Assembly: GCF_964355755.1 (NCBI RefSeq)
Contig: NC_092671.1
Location: 1,902,501-1,966,500 of the forward strand
Direction: 5' to 3'
DNA: 64,000 nt
Origin: Antedon mediterranea
Taxonomy: Eukaryota > Echinodermata > Crinoidea > Comatulida > Antedonidae
Shown here: positions 15,481 to 28,889 of the stretch, one piece after another
Layout of the letters: every line of letters begins with the position of its first letter
Numbering within the stretch: the first letter of the stretch is position 1
The notes under the pieces: model-generated
Seen by the model: only the letters and a program-made list of their open reading frames with translations
Databases searched by the model: none
What the model was told of the DNA's origin: nothing
Program-made: the position numbers and the translations under genes

Positions 15481-16070
15481 AAACACGATCAAATATCTTT
15501 CTTAATTATTTTAAAATGACACTTTGTAACTTATTATCAATATTTTAATGGCTGTTGCATGTTAGAATTGTATAATTTATGAATTGCAGGTAAATACTTT
15601 TCAGGTTTTCTGTCTGATTTCTAGGCCAACAAGCTAGGCTAGAAAAGCTAGGCTAAAGGCATAATAGTTGGCCAGGACAGGATTCTCCAGGCTCCTGAAA
15701 CCCAATCTACCCAGGCAGGCCATAAAAAAAAATTGGCTGGAGTTTTTTTACTGTAGAATAATACGATCCCCACGGAAAATATTGTGTGTAAAGGTGGGTG
15801 TGGGGGATTTTAGGGGAGAGGTACAGTATACATTTGTTGTGCCCGGGGGAGGGGGGGGGGGTTTATCCCCTGTCGGGCAAAAAAATGTGTACAAAAAATT
15901 AATAAGGGCCAGCCATTTTTAATAAGGGCGACCATCCTTCAACTTCAACATAAATATTTGAGGAGAGCGATTTAAAATTTTTGCAAGGAGAGCGAATTGC
16001 TCTCCTCGGTGATTTGAGGAGAGCGATTTGTTGCTCTCCTGGGTTTTGCATACGTGATGCCCTGATATTG

Positions 16071-18173
16071 CATTTACTTATTTTAAATAAATGTTTGCTA
16101 TCAATTGTGCAATTTAATCATTATTTTTTTGACCAAACTATAATGTAAATTTATTACAAAACGGATTGTTCAATACTAATATGATAAACCTGGATTTATG
16201 AGTTTATCATATGAGTATGATAAGTTTAGCTGTTCAATTATTACATTCAAACATTCAAATGGTTGAATTTTAAAATGTGCATGCGTGAGATATATATTAA
16301 ATAAATAGTAGTACACCAAATAGTTGTTGTGTAAATGCATGTATGATTAGCATCCAAAAATACAGTTTCTCTACAGGGGTTCTGAATGAGGTAGTAAAAT
16401 CTATGCAGATTTGGCCAAGCATAAAAATATGATTAAACCTGTAAAAACCAATTTTACAAACTCATTGTAATGAAAACAGGAAATTCATGGTTGAAATCAA
16501 ATCCTGAAGAATCCTTGGAAATTTAGCTATTTCTAGCTTGTTTGTATTTTTGTAATTATTTCTTTAGTATTTAACTTGTTGGTTCATCCATGTGTGTATT
16601 TCCTTAATGGTTTACTGGAATTACCATAAACATTTCTGTAAGGACCTTATTTGAATATGCACTCCAATCAATTAGGTACCACCAGTCGCAAAAACCAAAT
16701 AATAATAAATAATAATGATAATAATAATAATAATAATAATGATGTTCGGCAACCTTTTTTTATCATTTTGGAAATTGTATTTTATGTTTGAATTTCCGCT
16801 GATTCACCGAAAAAAATTCAGCACATCGTGGGGGTTTCCCCTTTAACGTACACAACACAATTGTCACGTCGCCACAGTTCATGCAGGATGTTGCATTACA
16901 TTTTATTGTGATTATTGATCAAAACAAGTCGACATTCAGCAACATTAAAAGGCGCTTACTATGCTAAATTATTATTATAATCGTTTTTTTTGTTCAATGT
17001 CTTAAGCCACCCTGCTGCCCTTAAAAATGTTTCGCGTCCCAAATTTGGGTTACGGCCTGCTGCCCTTATTTAGGAGAACGTCGTTTAAAAAAAATGAAAA
17101 TTTGAAGCTATATTGTGTTGTCTTTGGAAATGCCAGACGGGCATCACTGGTTATAAGTATAAGCACTTACTGAAAACATAATTTAGTAAGCAAGCAAAGA
17201 ATTTAAATTGGTATGTTATTGAGCAAGTATCTTTTTAATATAGCATATTGATAATCTTAGTTTAACTTTTCTTGTTCTCCTTTTTTCCATATGGTAGTGT
17301 TTGGCATGTTTTATTGATATCTCAATGTTGTCTCTTGATACAAATTATGTATTGAATTAGCAGCTGTCAATGACAAATAAAACATAACAATGCATATATT
17401 ATGAAAATATAATTTATTCATATTTAAATATTAATTAAAATATGCTATGTCTATAAAATATACCCAAGGTGGCATAAATACCCTACCATAGTAAAGCACA
17501 TATAAAATATCTTAATAAATAAAAGGTTACAAGGAATTATGTTTATAGGAAAGTCATTTGGCAAATATTTTATACAAATGTTACAAAAATATTACACTTT
17601 TTAAAAAAAATAAATGTTTAGGCCAGTGAAATCCTTGCCATAAAAGGAGTTGATTTAATTTAAGTTGTTTTTTATTTTGATTAGGTGTAGCAATCTAGAA
17701 TAGACTGATTAAATACCAAGTTCTTTCATGATTCACTTCCTGTAATTTTTGGTTTATTTGCATATTTAAGCAGGTGTGATTTGACTATTGTTGAACATGC
17801 CTTTGTATTTGTGCTGTCATTACAGCCCGAGAGGTGTGACAACAATGATGTATTCACAGTGTAGGCTCAAGAAATGCAGCCTGAGCCATGTCAGACCTAC
17901 AGTACAATACTGCTAGGCCTGAGTCATGGAACAAGATGCTAGTACTACAGTAGCAGTAGGCTGCACTTTTATGGTAAGATTTCAATTATTACATTTAAAC
18001 CATGATTTAGTTGCATTTAAAGTTGTTACTTTGATGTCCAAATCCAAACCTCAAAATTACTTGATTTTGTATTTCATCCTTAGGATAATAGTCTTTAACT
18101 CTAGTAAATCTGTTTAGAATGTAGTAGAGTTGCATGTACATGTTTGAAGCCCACCCTTTCCATACACCCATTA
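16071..18173. other. Convergent intergenic region between UBA5 and NPHP3
   Basis: AT-rich DNA holding the probable UBA5 poly(A) signal (AATAAA at 16086-16091), an AAT/GAT microsatellite at 16698-16742 and the NPHP3 3' UTR side. GC-richer fragments at 16990-17075 (two CTGCTGCCCTTA words) look like repeat debris. No ORF with protein-like composition was found. Confidence 0.5.
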
Positions 18174-21100
18174 TCACCTGGGGTCTGGAAAATACGCACC
18201 CTGGCCAGCCACTGAATTCCTAGCTACTGAGGATCCACTTATAGATTTGCTAGTAAACGACATAGCATCCAGATCCTTGATTTCTGTAGCACGCTTGTAC
18301 AATTGCGCTGCGTTCTGATATTCTCCTTGCTCGTAGCGCAACACGGCCAAATTGCGTAGTGTTTCCGCTACTTGTGGGTGATGCTGCCCAAATGCGTCTT
18401 CATAAATTTTCAAGGCGCGTTCATATAGTGGTAACGCTTCATGATGTGTACCCTGAAAATAATAATATTGGTACTAATGAATCTGTTTATTTCATTATGG
18501 AGGGAGTGCAGAATCTGTTTGGGCTTTAGACTAGTCTCACTCTAGGTTATTGTTCATTGTAAAGGAATATTACTGTATTATTACTAAAGGTTTTAATTCA
18601 TTTAGTTGAGAAAACTAATAATGTTTTTTTAGGTTAGATTAGAATTACTGTATAATTTAATTTGATATTGATATATTACCTGTTGACAGTGTAGCACTCC
18701 CAGGTTGACTAGTGCTGTAGCAACACTTGGATGTTTCTCACCAAAAGTGTTCTCACGAATATCAACATATTGTTCATACAGTGGCTTAGCTAGCTCAAAT
18801 TTACCCTAAGAAGAACAAATGTTAGTAATGTGAATAGGGAAGAAACTGAATTAACCTTCATGAATTGTGTTTAAAATATGCATTTACAATATTAGTTGCA
18901 AATACTGCCATCGATGTTTTTTCGATGCAGCGAAATTATAAATAAATTATTTTAAAAAAAATTGTATAGTTTCTGGTACTTTGAGCATTACAAAACTAGG
19001 TTTAATTTTACAGTAAGTAGGCCTGTACACTGTATACCTGTTTTCTATATAAGGTTGCTAGGTTCTTGATAGTGGCTGCAATTGATGGATGTTCTTTTGG
19101 CAACGTCTTCTGTCTAATTTTTAGCGCCCTCTCAAACAATGGTTCAGCTACGTTAAGTTCTTTTCGATCGTTGTACAACGATGCTAAGTTATTAAGAGAT
19201 TGCGCAACATCCTGATGTTCTGATCCAAGCGTTGCTTCACGCATCGCTAAGGAGCGTTTGAAATAGGTTTCAGAAGTACTGAAATATATAATTATGATAG
19301 ATCATTGATTTGTTAACTATTGACTTGATTTTCTCTTAATTGTTATTGTACAAAGTTGGAAAGATTTAGTAGTCAATGATGGTGTAAGCTGTTCTATAGT
19401 TTTTAATACCAGGATATTGATCATGGTAAGCACTAAAGCAAGCTCATACAGGGGATAAATCGATTTTCCAGTAAACTGAAGACTACATTTACATTGCTAC
19501 GATAGAAATGGCAGTAACAATACTTTTGTATTTTTCAGCAATCTCAGTACTTTAGTCTACATAATGCTTTATACCTTTGTTTATTTTGTAGATAGTACAA
19601 TACCCCTAATTCATTCAATGTTTTTGCTAATTCTGGTGTGTCTGGTCCAGTAGCTAGTTCCTCTAGCTGCAAGGCACGTTTCTGTAATATACTACCATTA
19701 CCATGTGTTGTCAGTTGAGGTGGTTGAATCTTCCGCTTCAATGCTGCAACATGCTTTTGTAGTGGTTCTGCCTGATCATGTCTAAAACAAAAGGAAATAC
19801 ATAAATATTATGTACATCCTTTAATGTGTTACTGTGTGTATCATATTCTGAAGGAATGCCAAAAATACTTACTTGTTTTGTTTACGATACAAAAACGCCA
19901 AAGACTCAAGAACCTTCACCACCGACTCATGTTCGTTACCAAAAGCATTTCCATTGATGTCCAGAGCTTGTTTAAAGTAGGCCTCAGCCGTAGCAAACTT
20001 ACCCCACTGTCCGTGTAGGCCTCCAAGGAGATAAAAACACTGTGCTACACTGGGGTGATCAGGATCGATTGATTCCCTCACTTCAAGAGCTCGATTAAGG
20101 GGAACCACAGCCTAGGAAATAAAAAACCACAATACTGTTTATTGTATTTACTGCACTTTTTATGTATAAATCAATTTGTAGTCTATATTCATTTCCTATA
20201 CTTAGTATTTAATTGATTTATTTGGGCATTAATAGCTGTTTTTGAGTTTAGCTTCCTCATTTTAAAACCTAGTATCTGTGTTTAATACACATTAAATCCT
20301 CAGGTTCATTTGTAATAATTTTACCATTATGCAACAATAATAATACACGTATCTACATTCTCACCTGATTTAGAAGGCCCAAGTCCTTTAAAAATATTCC
20401 CAGCATTTCATACATATCTGCAATGCGAGGCAATGTGTACACTCCACCTAGTTCTAAAGAAAAATAATACAACTTGCATTCAAAAAGAAAGACTTTGATA
20501 AATACATTGGTAATGCAATCCAAGTATAATCCCACCCCCTATTTTTTAGCCCCTAGGACTATGCCTGTCATATACAGTATGGTAATAATAATTTAACAGA
20601 TTTCTAAAAAAATATTTTTTTTAATGACTCACTCTCTTCAGCTTTCTTAATTGCATTGAAATACTCTGTTGCCATGGCAGTTTTATCATATCCTGCGCTC
20701 TGCCAGTACCCAATAAGTTCACCACACCGCCCTCTGGAGTACAACAGTTGAAACACAAACAGATCACTAATGCATGTTTTAAGTTTTGCCATGTCGTCTG
20801 TTTGTAGGATCAGCCACGGCAACTCGTCTACAACACGACCAGTAACATATCCCGGCCTAGCATACACAGTTAAAAGTAGTATATATAATTGAAAACTGTC
20901 ACACTGCATAATCTTCTCTAAAGCTTTGTCGTATTACTACCATATTTGAGCATATCACTACCATATTTGAGCATATCACTACCATATTTGGGAACACTTT
21001 TTTTTCAAACTAGTTTGATAGTGTAGACAGAGCTTTAGGCAATGTAAGAATCATAAGGCAGCTCAGTTAGAATCTTAAAACCTGCACTAGATATATATAT

Positions 21101-24100
21101 AGATATATATAGATATATATATATTTCAATCAAAGAGATTAAGTCACTCTAACCCAGCCCAATACGCCTAAATTTGTAAACTAATTACCTCAAAGAATTT
21201 GAAAAATAATCAAGCAGCAGTTGATTGGCGGAAGAAAGTTCTTTCTCGTGGACACCCATACAGTAGCGGATCTGAACGGCTTCCATAACCTTACATTAAT
21301 ATAAAGATTAATTACATAAAATTAAAATATAACTCTTTTTTGTATGTAAATTGTATTATACAATTTTTTATTGTATAAATTATTGCGTAAACTTTGACCA
21401 AGTATATCTTAGAAACATCTGACTTCTATAGACAGTGGTGGAAAGGAATACGAGCATGTAAAGTACATTTGCATATATAATAGATAATACACCTGTGTTA
21501 ATATAAACTTTGTTTTTGTTTTGGTTGTATGTATTTTTCTTTAGCTGTTATTGGACGCAATTCAGTTTTTAACTGCCATGTCTTTAGCATAAAATGTCAA
21601 CATCAAATATAGCGTCCAACCTGTTCATGTGCAAATGATATCAGTCCAGCACGGTAGTTTAAAACATGTCTATTGATGAGGTCATACAACAGAGGTGACC
21701 AGAATATCCATGTCAACTCTGGAATTAGATGGAATAGCTCGGATTCTGCAATGCCATTACGGGAACAACACATTATTTGCATTATCTAGAAAAATAGAAA
21801 TTAAAATGCATCAGTGCTTTTATTTAAAGATGCAGTTTCATAGCGAAAGATAGAAATGTTTGAAAGTTATTATTAGTTGGGTTATAATTGTAATGTTTGT
21901 CTCCCAGATATTTGTTGGAAACAAGTTGAGTTTTCCCCCCAAACTTTTACAGCTTATTTTGGCATAGATATCTGGAGTTTTTTGGTGTTTTTATAATCTT
22001 TTGCTAAATAAAAGAAAGATATTTGTAATAATATAAACTGTAGCTAGTAGATAGTATTAACTATATATTGTGACTATAGGCTTGCTTTTGCTCTCAAATT
22101 TAGGTATCAATACTTAATTTACCAAAGACTATGAAGTAATTACAGTACTTGAATGTACATTAGAAACAATATGTTACTACACAGATTCTATGTTGATATA
22201 AAGTTTCAGTATACCACGTAAAGTTAGTTTTGAAAAGAACTGTTGAGTTTTTCGAAATTTCGATCGGTGTACTTTGATCGTCTTCATATCAACATATTGA
22301 TTTTGCCATTCAAACAATATACATAGATTCTGTTTACACACCCTTTTCAGTAGGCCTCTATTAGACACGCCCTCATGCTCAATCTCTAACGTCTCAAGTA
22401 CGTGTCTATACAGTTCAATTGTGTCGGCATACTTCAGACACGCTTCAAGTTTCTGGTCCAAGTCCATCATTGTCTGATTAAAATGGATCAACTCATCAAT
22501 CAGCACCATGATGTAGAGAGGTAACCGCGTACTAGGCATTCGGCAGTGAGATAAAAGACGAGACTGCTGCTCGCTGGATAGACTAAAGTTTTTGATATTG
22601 CACTCGGCACGGACAAGTTCTTTGACATGCTTTGGGGTTAAAGGTTCAAGGTGAAGGGTTGGCCATGATCTGAAGAAAGAAAAATTAGACAGTTAGAAGA
22701 ATTGTTTAATCCTTTGTTAGTTTGAAGTGAACTTCTACCATCAAAATTGGTATCGATTGAAAAACGTTTTTGAAGAGTAAACAAAGGTACAGTATAAGCA
22801 GTTTTACCTCCATGCTTGAGGACGGGCATCAGCACTAACCGATACAATAACACGAACATCAACCGGAAGAGGATCTAATAACCACTGCATATTAGACTCT
22901 GCATTCTGAAAATATGATAAATATAAATAAAAATATTTATTTATAAGTCTTCATTACTACATTAGTTTTTATTTTTCAATTTTTCAATATATTAAAATAA
23001 TTTATATTTTGATTGCTCACTTGTAATTGTTCCATGGAATCAATAACCAAGATAATTCCTCCAGGAAATTTGGTTGAAACACGCTCAAGCCACCTTGGAA
23101 ACTCTTCAAGGAGTCTAGCTGGGTCAGAGGTTAAAGTTGGAGGCGAAGACACGTATTGTAGAAGCTGCAAGAAATTATTATTTACTAAACCTTAAATTTT
23201 AAATTAATTCTATAGTTCATTAAATATACATTAGAACATTATTGAATAGCTTTTCTTCTTTTTTTCTTCTTTTTCTTCTTTTTTTTTATTCAGAAGTTTG
23301 TAAGAGAAATATACATATTATGTATTATGTAACAAACTAAATAATTAAATATATTTATTAATATTTCAAACCTGTGTTGTCATTCTCCTAATCATGTTGA
23401 CAGAATCAGCACTGCATGTTTTTGACGATCCTACAAAATGGTAAAGAATGAGACTAGACCTTGCATGCTTCTGTTGCAAAGATATCCACTTGGCTAGAAG
23501 CAGTGACTTGCCCGAACCAGATGGCCCACAGATCAGATATGGTGGCAATGGCCCTGCTGCAATCACATGATCATTCAATCTTTCATAATGCTTAAAAAAT
23601 CAAAGAAATTTACGGATCATTTGAGATTTGCTCACTTATTTGACAAAATTATTTCATCACTATCATAATTGTCATTATCATACATACTTTTTCAAAACCT
23701 AGCTCACAAGTTGAAACCAATGCCAACTCAAATATTTCCAACTGTTCTGCATTACTGTAAGCATCCCACGTTACGTTTGTATCATTTGACCCTATACTTT
23801 GCAATTCATGATCCACCATTTTACCATTCTTCTCTTCCATTGGCAAGCCAAGTTCCTGAAAACACGCATATAGGATTCGTCAAAAACACAGCTAGCCAAC
23901 TTTGTTTATAGACAATTTTATAAGTAATCTAATAACTAATTAGATGTGGACTTTAATAGAGCAATGTCTATTTCAGGAAACTAAACATTCTTATGCTCTG
24001 TCTACACTATCAAAAAAATAACTACCCTATTTGGGAACATCAATACCATTTTTTTTGTCAAACTAGTTTGATAGTGTAGACAGAGCTTTATGCAGATAGC

Positions 24101-27100
24101 TGTGTTCTGATAACATCCTTGTACTGTGTCGCATAGACTTTTTGTTGGTTGGTGGAATATATTTGTACACAAACTCACTAATCTTAAAAGTCTTGTCAGC
24201 TCTCTGTATGCTTCTTTAGCCCCTTGAGTTGGATCGTCATATTTATCAATAATCTTACAGCGCCCTCTTTCATGCACAAGCCGCTTCATTTCGCAAGCTT
24301 CCTTGTTATTACCTTTACAACTATTGGGAGAAAAAAGGTTATTTTTACTGAAATGCGGTACAAACAGAAAAAGGTCTATTTATCAGACTGTGTCTTGCCG
24401 AATATTTTGGCACATATGGCATTTCATACACATAATACTTGTGTTCAAAAACAGAAAAAAATCGAAATGCCAACTGGTGGACTAACATAAATAACTAGAA
24501 GAACAGAATAATGATTATGTTTTAGACAACGCCATGATTCAATGTCTGTGTTCTATTCAACTGATTTACCAGGTGCTATATCTGATCTTACATATATACA
24601 AAAATATAGTTATGGCCCATGATCAGACCTCCCAACTTAGACAATTAAATATCAGAAAAAACACAGAAATATTGGGAGAGTTGGAAGGTCTGCATGAAAT
24701 TAAATTATTGACACAGATTATATTTATTACTTTTTGTAGGCTGGATTTCTGAAGCAGAAAATAGCTGGTCTTGCTCCAGGATTCATGTGATGTGCTATGT
24801 TATATTCCTCTGCAGTAAATCTGAAGAACAAAAAGTAATACACAATTACAATAAAGCCATTAGTGTCAATACTTTATAGTACAAGTTTTGGTGCTTAAAT
24901 ATTGTCAATAAATAAAATTAAAAAAATAATATTTATTGGTCCATCATAAAATTTGTTGGAAATTAATAGTAAATATATACTATTAAGCTCCTTCTACACT
25001 ATCAAACTAGATTGACCAAATATGGTAGTGATACGCCCAAATATGGTAGTGATATGCCCAAGTATGGTAGTGATAAGACATCATCGTGTCCATATATTTG
25101 ATAGTGTAGAACATAGCTATCATAATGGTTTTTAAGCAGATTTCCACTGTAGCCCTACCATAGCATGACCGTATCATCAGTCAGCAATCAGGGTGATACT
25201 GGCTGTCATTAACACAGAAATAAAATGTTTACCTGTCAGTATGGCCACCTAAGAATGCCAAAAACATTGTAGCCTGTTGCAGTTGTCTTTGGCGCACCTC
25301 ATGTTGTACTACAAGTTCATCGTCTGTCATTTCTTTACAATTGTCCGTTCTTAAATGAACAAGAAGAAAAAAGCGTCCTTCCATTTCACAAAGTTGTTTC
25401 AGCTTTGCTTCGTATTCCTAAATATTAAAAATTATAATTTAATAAAATTTGTATTGGGTATATGTACTTAAATAATAAGTATTCATTTAAGTCAATTTTT
25501 AAGGAATTCCCTTAGGTAGTAGTATATCCTTTCAATACTAAGTAAATCATTTCCCATTAGCCTTAGTGTGATTGTTGAGCACAGGCTCTCAAATATATCT
25601 GCAGTAAGTATTATCATTGATGGATTACAGTTTATATAAATGCTATTTTCAATTTTTTGATTTTTAGGAGTTGTAATTATTGTCATGGTTTATATATTGT
25701 CCTTTGAGTGATGTTTCCTTGTTATTGTAAATTGATTTTAAAAGTAATTAACCATTTTAAATATATCAACTTCGGCTTGCATGTTGCTAGGAGCACTCAA
25801 GTAAACAGTAATGACACGAGATGTAACTTCTTGATAAAATGGTGTCAACATACTTGGAGAAATTCCACCTATCAGAAATAAATAAAAATTCTCAATAGCA
25901 CCACTTTTTTACTCATTTTTTTTTAGGAATTAGGATTAATATTATTTTAATACTTAATTGGAGAGCTTTTTAATAGATTATAAATTTGACAAATAAACAC
26001 ACCATTGTAACTATTTACAAATAAACTTTCATTATCGACCGGATTGTATGGATTGTCTGGCCCTCTTGCGTGTAAAGATTGTAACTGAGTTGTACTGCCG
26101 AGCGAGGGCTCACTTTCTACAGTTGTCCACCAATCACCTGCAACAAAAACGGCAGAAAAAAAAATTAATTTAACCTGTTTTTTTGTTTTTTTTAAAGGGT
26201 TTGTTTATTATAATTTAGCCCAAGTAACCTAACCCAAAAAATTGTTTCTTTCCCCAATGTTCCATACCAAGTGAAACAACATACCATTTGTATCCACATT
26301 TGCTGGACTTGGGGATTTTAAACTAATGTGAGGTAAATTTGAATTTTGTAAGGTCACTTCTAGGTCACGACGAGATTTAAGCAAATCTCTTATCTCACTC
26401 TCTTTGGTTTCTCTGAATATCTATAAAACAAAAACAAAAAACATTTATAAGATGGAAACTTGAGGGAAAAAATGGGTGGCATAGATATAAGGATAACTTT
26501 TGCCATCATAAGAAAAAAAACTATATCTACCTTGAAATTATGCTGGACCTTGTTGCGATCTTGTTCAAATATATTAGCTCTGACCATGGCCTGATATTCC
26601 GAGTCGCACGCCAAGTCTCTTTCAACTCTCAATTTATTACAGGTTTTTTGAAGAGCCTATAAAATAAAATAATGTACAAAGAATTATTACAGAGCAATGT
26701 AATATGTAAAAAACGTTTATTTAATAAAACATTTTAATTAATGCTGTCTTATAAGCTCTGTATACACTATATCAAACTAGTTTGACAAAAAAAGTGTGAT
26801 GTGCCCAAATATGGAGGTGATATGACATCATCATGTCCATATGGGCACATCACATTTTTTTGTCAAATTTTAATAGTGTAGATGAGGCTTTACTTGTAAT
26901 TCTGCTCTTAAACGTCTATTCTCGCTTTCAAGTTTCTTCTCCTTTTTAGCAAGATCTGCAACCTCTGTTTGTTTACTGTACTTGTAAGTTTCAAAATCCC
27001 TTCGTATACGATCAAGCTCGGTATTCTCCAATTCCACGGATAAGGCTGACCTCATACTAGCTCCTTTGCCCTTGCGTCCAAGCGTTAATGAGCCAACTGA

Positions 27101-27202
27101 CGGTAGAAGGGTTCTACGAGGTTTGACCTCTATTGGTATCCTTGTTACCACCCCTGTGTCACCGGCCTCGCCCCTTACACTAAAGGAGCTTCCTGTTCCC
27201 AT
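18174..27202 (-). CDS. NPHP3: NPHP3, nephrocystin-3
   Basis: Twenty-two coding exons: 27202-26894, 26656-26531, 26420-26285, 26137-26003, 25868-25753, 25417-25233, 24820-24731, 24320-24179, 23855-23688, 23590-23372, 23164-23021, 22905-22808, 22669-22342, 21785-21621, 21291-21189, 20856-20633, 20453-20365, 20111-19873, 19781-19575, 19278-19038, 18805-18680 and 18452-18174. Product about 1288 aa (human 1330). It acts at the ciliary inversin compartment. MGTGSS is an N-myristoylation signal, the known ciliary-targeting mark of this family. A coiled coil follows (about 55-170), then a P-loop NTPase with Walker A GPSGSGKS at 491-498 and Walker B IILVID ending D584, then TPRs from about 925 (e.g. 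[20 protein letters not shown]). Exon 15 is out of frame with itself by two nucleotides (see findings); all other exons are intact. The 5' UTR continues to a splice acceptor at 27262-27263, so an upstream non-coding exon is expected. Confidence 0.95.
20921..21034. mobile_element. AGCTCTGTCTACACT MITE, copy 2, NPHP3 intron
   Basis: Three tandem ATTACTACCATATTTGAGCAT-like words followed by the right terminus AGTTTGATAGTGTAGACAGAG. The left end is degenerate (AAGCTTTGTC). Confidence 0.75.
21084..21124. repeat. TATAGA/TA microsatellite
   Basis: Alternating TATATA and TAGATA in an NPHP3 intron. Confidence 0.7.
23994..24087. mobile_element. AGCTCTGTCTACACT MITE, copy 3, NPHP3 intron
   Basis: Both termini are present: TGCTCTGTCTACACTATCAA at the left and TTGATAGTGTAGACAGAGCT at the right. 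The core is shortened. Confidence 0.85.
24625..24695. repeat. Short inverted repeat CAGACCTCCCAACT / AGTTGGAAGGTCTG
   Basis: Fourteen-base arms with one mismatch enclose about 40 bases in an NPHP3 intron. This may be a tiny MITE relic. Confidence 0.45.
24986..25118. mobile_element. AGCTCTGTCTACACT MITE, copy 4, NPHP3 intron
   Basis: Left AGCTCCTTCTACACTATCAA, three copies of AATATGGTAGTGATA in the core, right TTTGATAGTGTAGAACATAG. More diverged than other copies. Confidence 0.8.
26754..26889. mobile_element. AGCTCTGTCTACACT MITE, copy 5, NPHP3 intron 1, abutting the 5' splice site
   Basis: Left AGCTCTGTATACACTATATC, core CATCATCATGTCCATATGGG, right AATAGTGTAGATGAGGCT. On the minus strand the exon 1 donor reads gtaaagcctcatctacact, so the intron begins in the MITE flank and terminus. 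Confidence 0.85.
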
Positions 27203-27261
27203 GTTTTGGTTTTTTTATGCCTTTTTAAAAAACGTTTTCTCTTTTTTGTCCATCTACAGTT
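27203..27261 (-). other. NPHP3 5' UTR, exon 1 part
   Basis: Upstream of the ATG there is a minus-strand acceptor (ccacag) at 27262-27267, so this stretch is probably the coding exon's 5' UTR, joined to an unmapped non-coding exon further right. Confidence 0.45.
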
Positions 27262-27499
27262 CTGTGGAATAAAAAGGTATTACTGTAGTAATATTAGGAA
27301 CATACTCCCAGATCGGTAAAATTATTCCATTGACTACCAAAATTTAAGTTTCAATATTAACCACCATTTAAGCTGTTTTTTAGTCTCATTCCAAAATTGT
27401 TTATATCTCTACCAAGCTACCTTCTTTGTTTTCTACTCTTATTCAGACTCCACCCTGTCTCCCTTTGTTATATTTTTTTTATTCCTGTCCACCCAGGCA

Positions 27500-27650
27500 G
27501 CACTTATTATTATTATTTATTGCCAAAAACCAGATACAAACAAACAAAAACACAGAAACTAAGGGAGTAGGCAGGAACCTAAAAGTGAACCTAATCACTA
27601 TAACAAGAGTTCAGGTTCCGTACTCCCAAAGTAACAACAATGATATATAA
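27500..27650. repeat. Probable retroelement fragment (AGGTTCCGTACTCCC)
   Basis: Internally inverted words GGGAGTAGGCAGGAACCT and AGGTTCCGTACTCCC lie near an ATT microsatellite. It resembles a dispersed repeat tail, but there is no second copy in the window. Confidence 0.3.
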
Positions 27651-28449
27651 TAAACTATATAAAAATATTTAAATAACAAATAGACGAATCAACAGCGTCA
27701 ATATAAAATAAACGGATAAAATACATTATAGTCGATTCAACAAAGTCAATATAAAACATGTGATTTAAGTGAATTTAAAAATGTTGGAAAACTGTCTAAA
27801 ATTAAAGAATTTTCCAGCTTTATACTATATGACGTTATCCAAATTCCTTCACTTGCACTGATGAAGGGCTAGTGTTGCCCGAAAGCTTTGCTAACTTTTC
27901 TGGCTATTTTACTTCTTGTTTTGATTTAGCTTTTCACTTTTATTTTTTATCTCTATTGAGATCCAGCCACTGATACCCACAGCATTGTAATTTTTTCAGT
28001 AATTTGCCTTTGGATTTATATATATATATAACATACACTGTAAACAAGTTTACTATTGAAATTGGAACTAAATAAGTCTTTTCAAAATATTTGTTGTAGT
28101 ACATATTATGGTAATGGTACCTGAACAATTGTCATCCAATAAATAAACAGTTATTAGGCCTAGGTTCTATTGCATTATTTTCAATCATACCAATCGATTA
28201 CCAATTAATTTATACTAGTTAGGCCTAGGCCCTAGTTCCCGAACCAAGCCAGTCCCCGTCTGTCAGGATGTATTAGTAGTATACTAGGCTAGGCTTTGTT
28301 TGCGGAAGGCCTAGCTAGCCTAGGGTAGGCTACTACTAGCCTAGAGTAGTAGTAGGAGGCCTAGCCTAGTAGCAAGAGCCTAAATTAAACTAGCCTAACA
28401 CTGCAGGGCTATTTACAGGTAACAGTGTAATAAAAATACTATTAAATAT

Positions 28450-28889
28450 TAGCACTTACACTTATCAGTTTATATTTTTACATTTTATATAGAATAAAAG
28501 GAAAACATGTTTACAATCAACCGCAACAAAACACCACCATAACACAGAAAGTTTTTTATCACCAAAACATTTTTGAGCATAAACAAAATTGTAAAATGAT
28601 GCGTTTAATTAGTTAATACAATCGTGCCAATCCGTAACTTTATGAAATTTATTTGTAACAACGTCTACTGGTTCCCGAGCTCATTGATCTCTAAAGTTGC
28701 AAGGGCGACCCCATCGTTAGACAACATTTCGCGCGCGGTCATTCACACATAAATTTTACAATTGTTATTCGCGAAGAAAGATAGAGAGTAGAGTTTCGGA
28801 CGATCAACAGTCTGTTTATTGAGCGGCAGGATCAAGAGAGTTTATAGATATCGGGAGAAATTTATGTAGGAATGGGAGTATTGAGCTAG
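28450..28889 (+). promoter_or_regulatory. Divergent promoter region and predicted 5' non-coding exon of the SNARE-like gene
   Basis: A strong donor CTAG|GTAAGT at 28886-28895 ends a candidate leader exon that would splice to the acceptor TTCTACAG before 33408. The region is locally richer in CG dinucleotides (for example 28730-28740, CGCGCGCGG-like). It also lies upstream of NPHP3 on the other strand, so the two genes probably diverge from here. The start site cannot be placed from sequence alone. Confidence 0.4.

Larger units (their letters stand above)
13935..16064. mobile_element. 2.1-kb CAGGG-ended hAT-like element with 6-bp target duplication
   Basis: Left end CAGGGCATCA at 13935 and right end TGATGCCCTG at 16055-16064. 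ATATTG flanks both sides (13929-13934 and 16065-16070). Inside each end are repeats of GGAGAGCGATT/AATCGCTCTCC, which look like subterminal transposase-binding repeats. No transposase ORF is visible, so it is non-autonomous. CAGGG termini fit hAT; a 6-bp duplication is shorter than the usual 8. It contains the inverted TTGCGCAA arrays listed separately. Confidence 0.75.
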
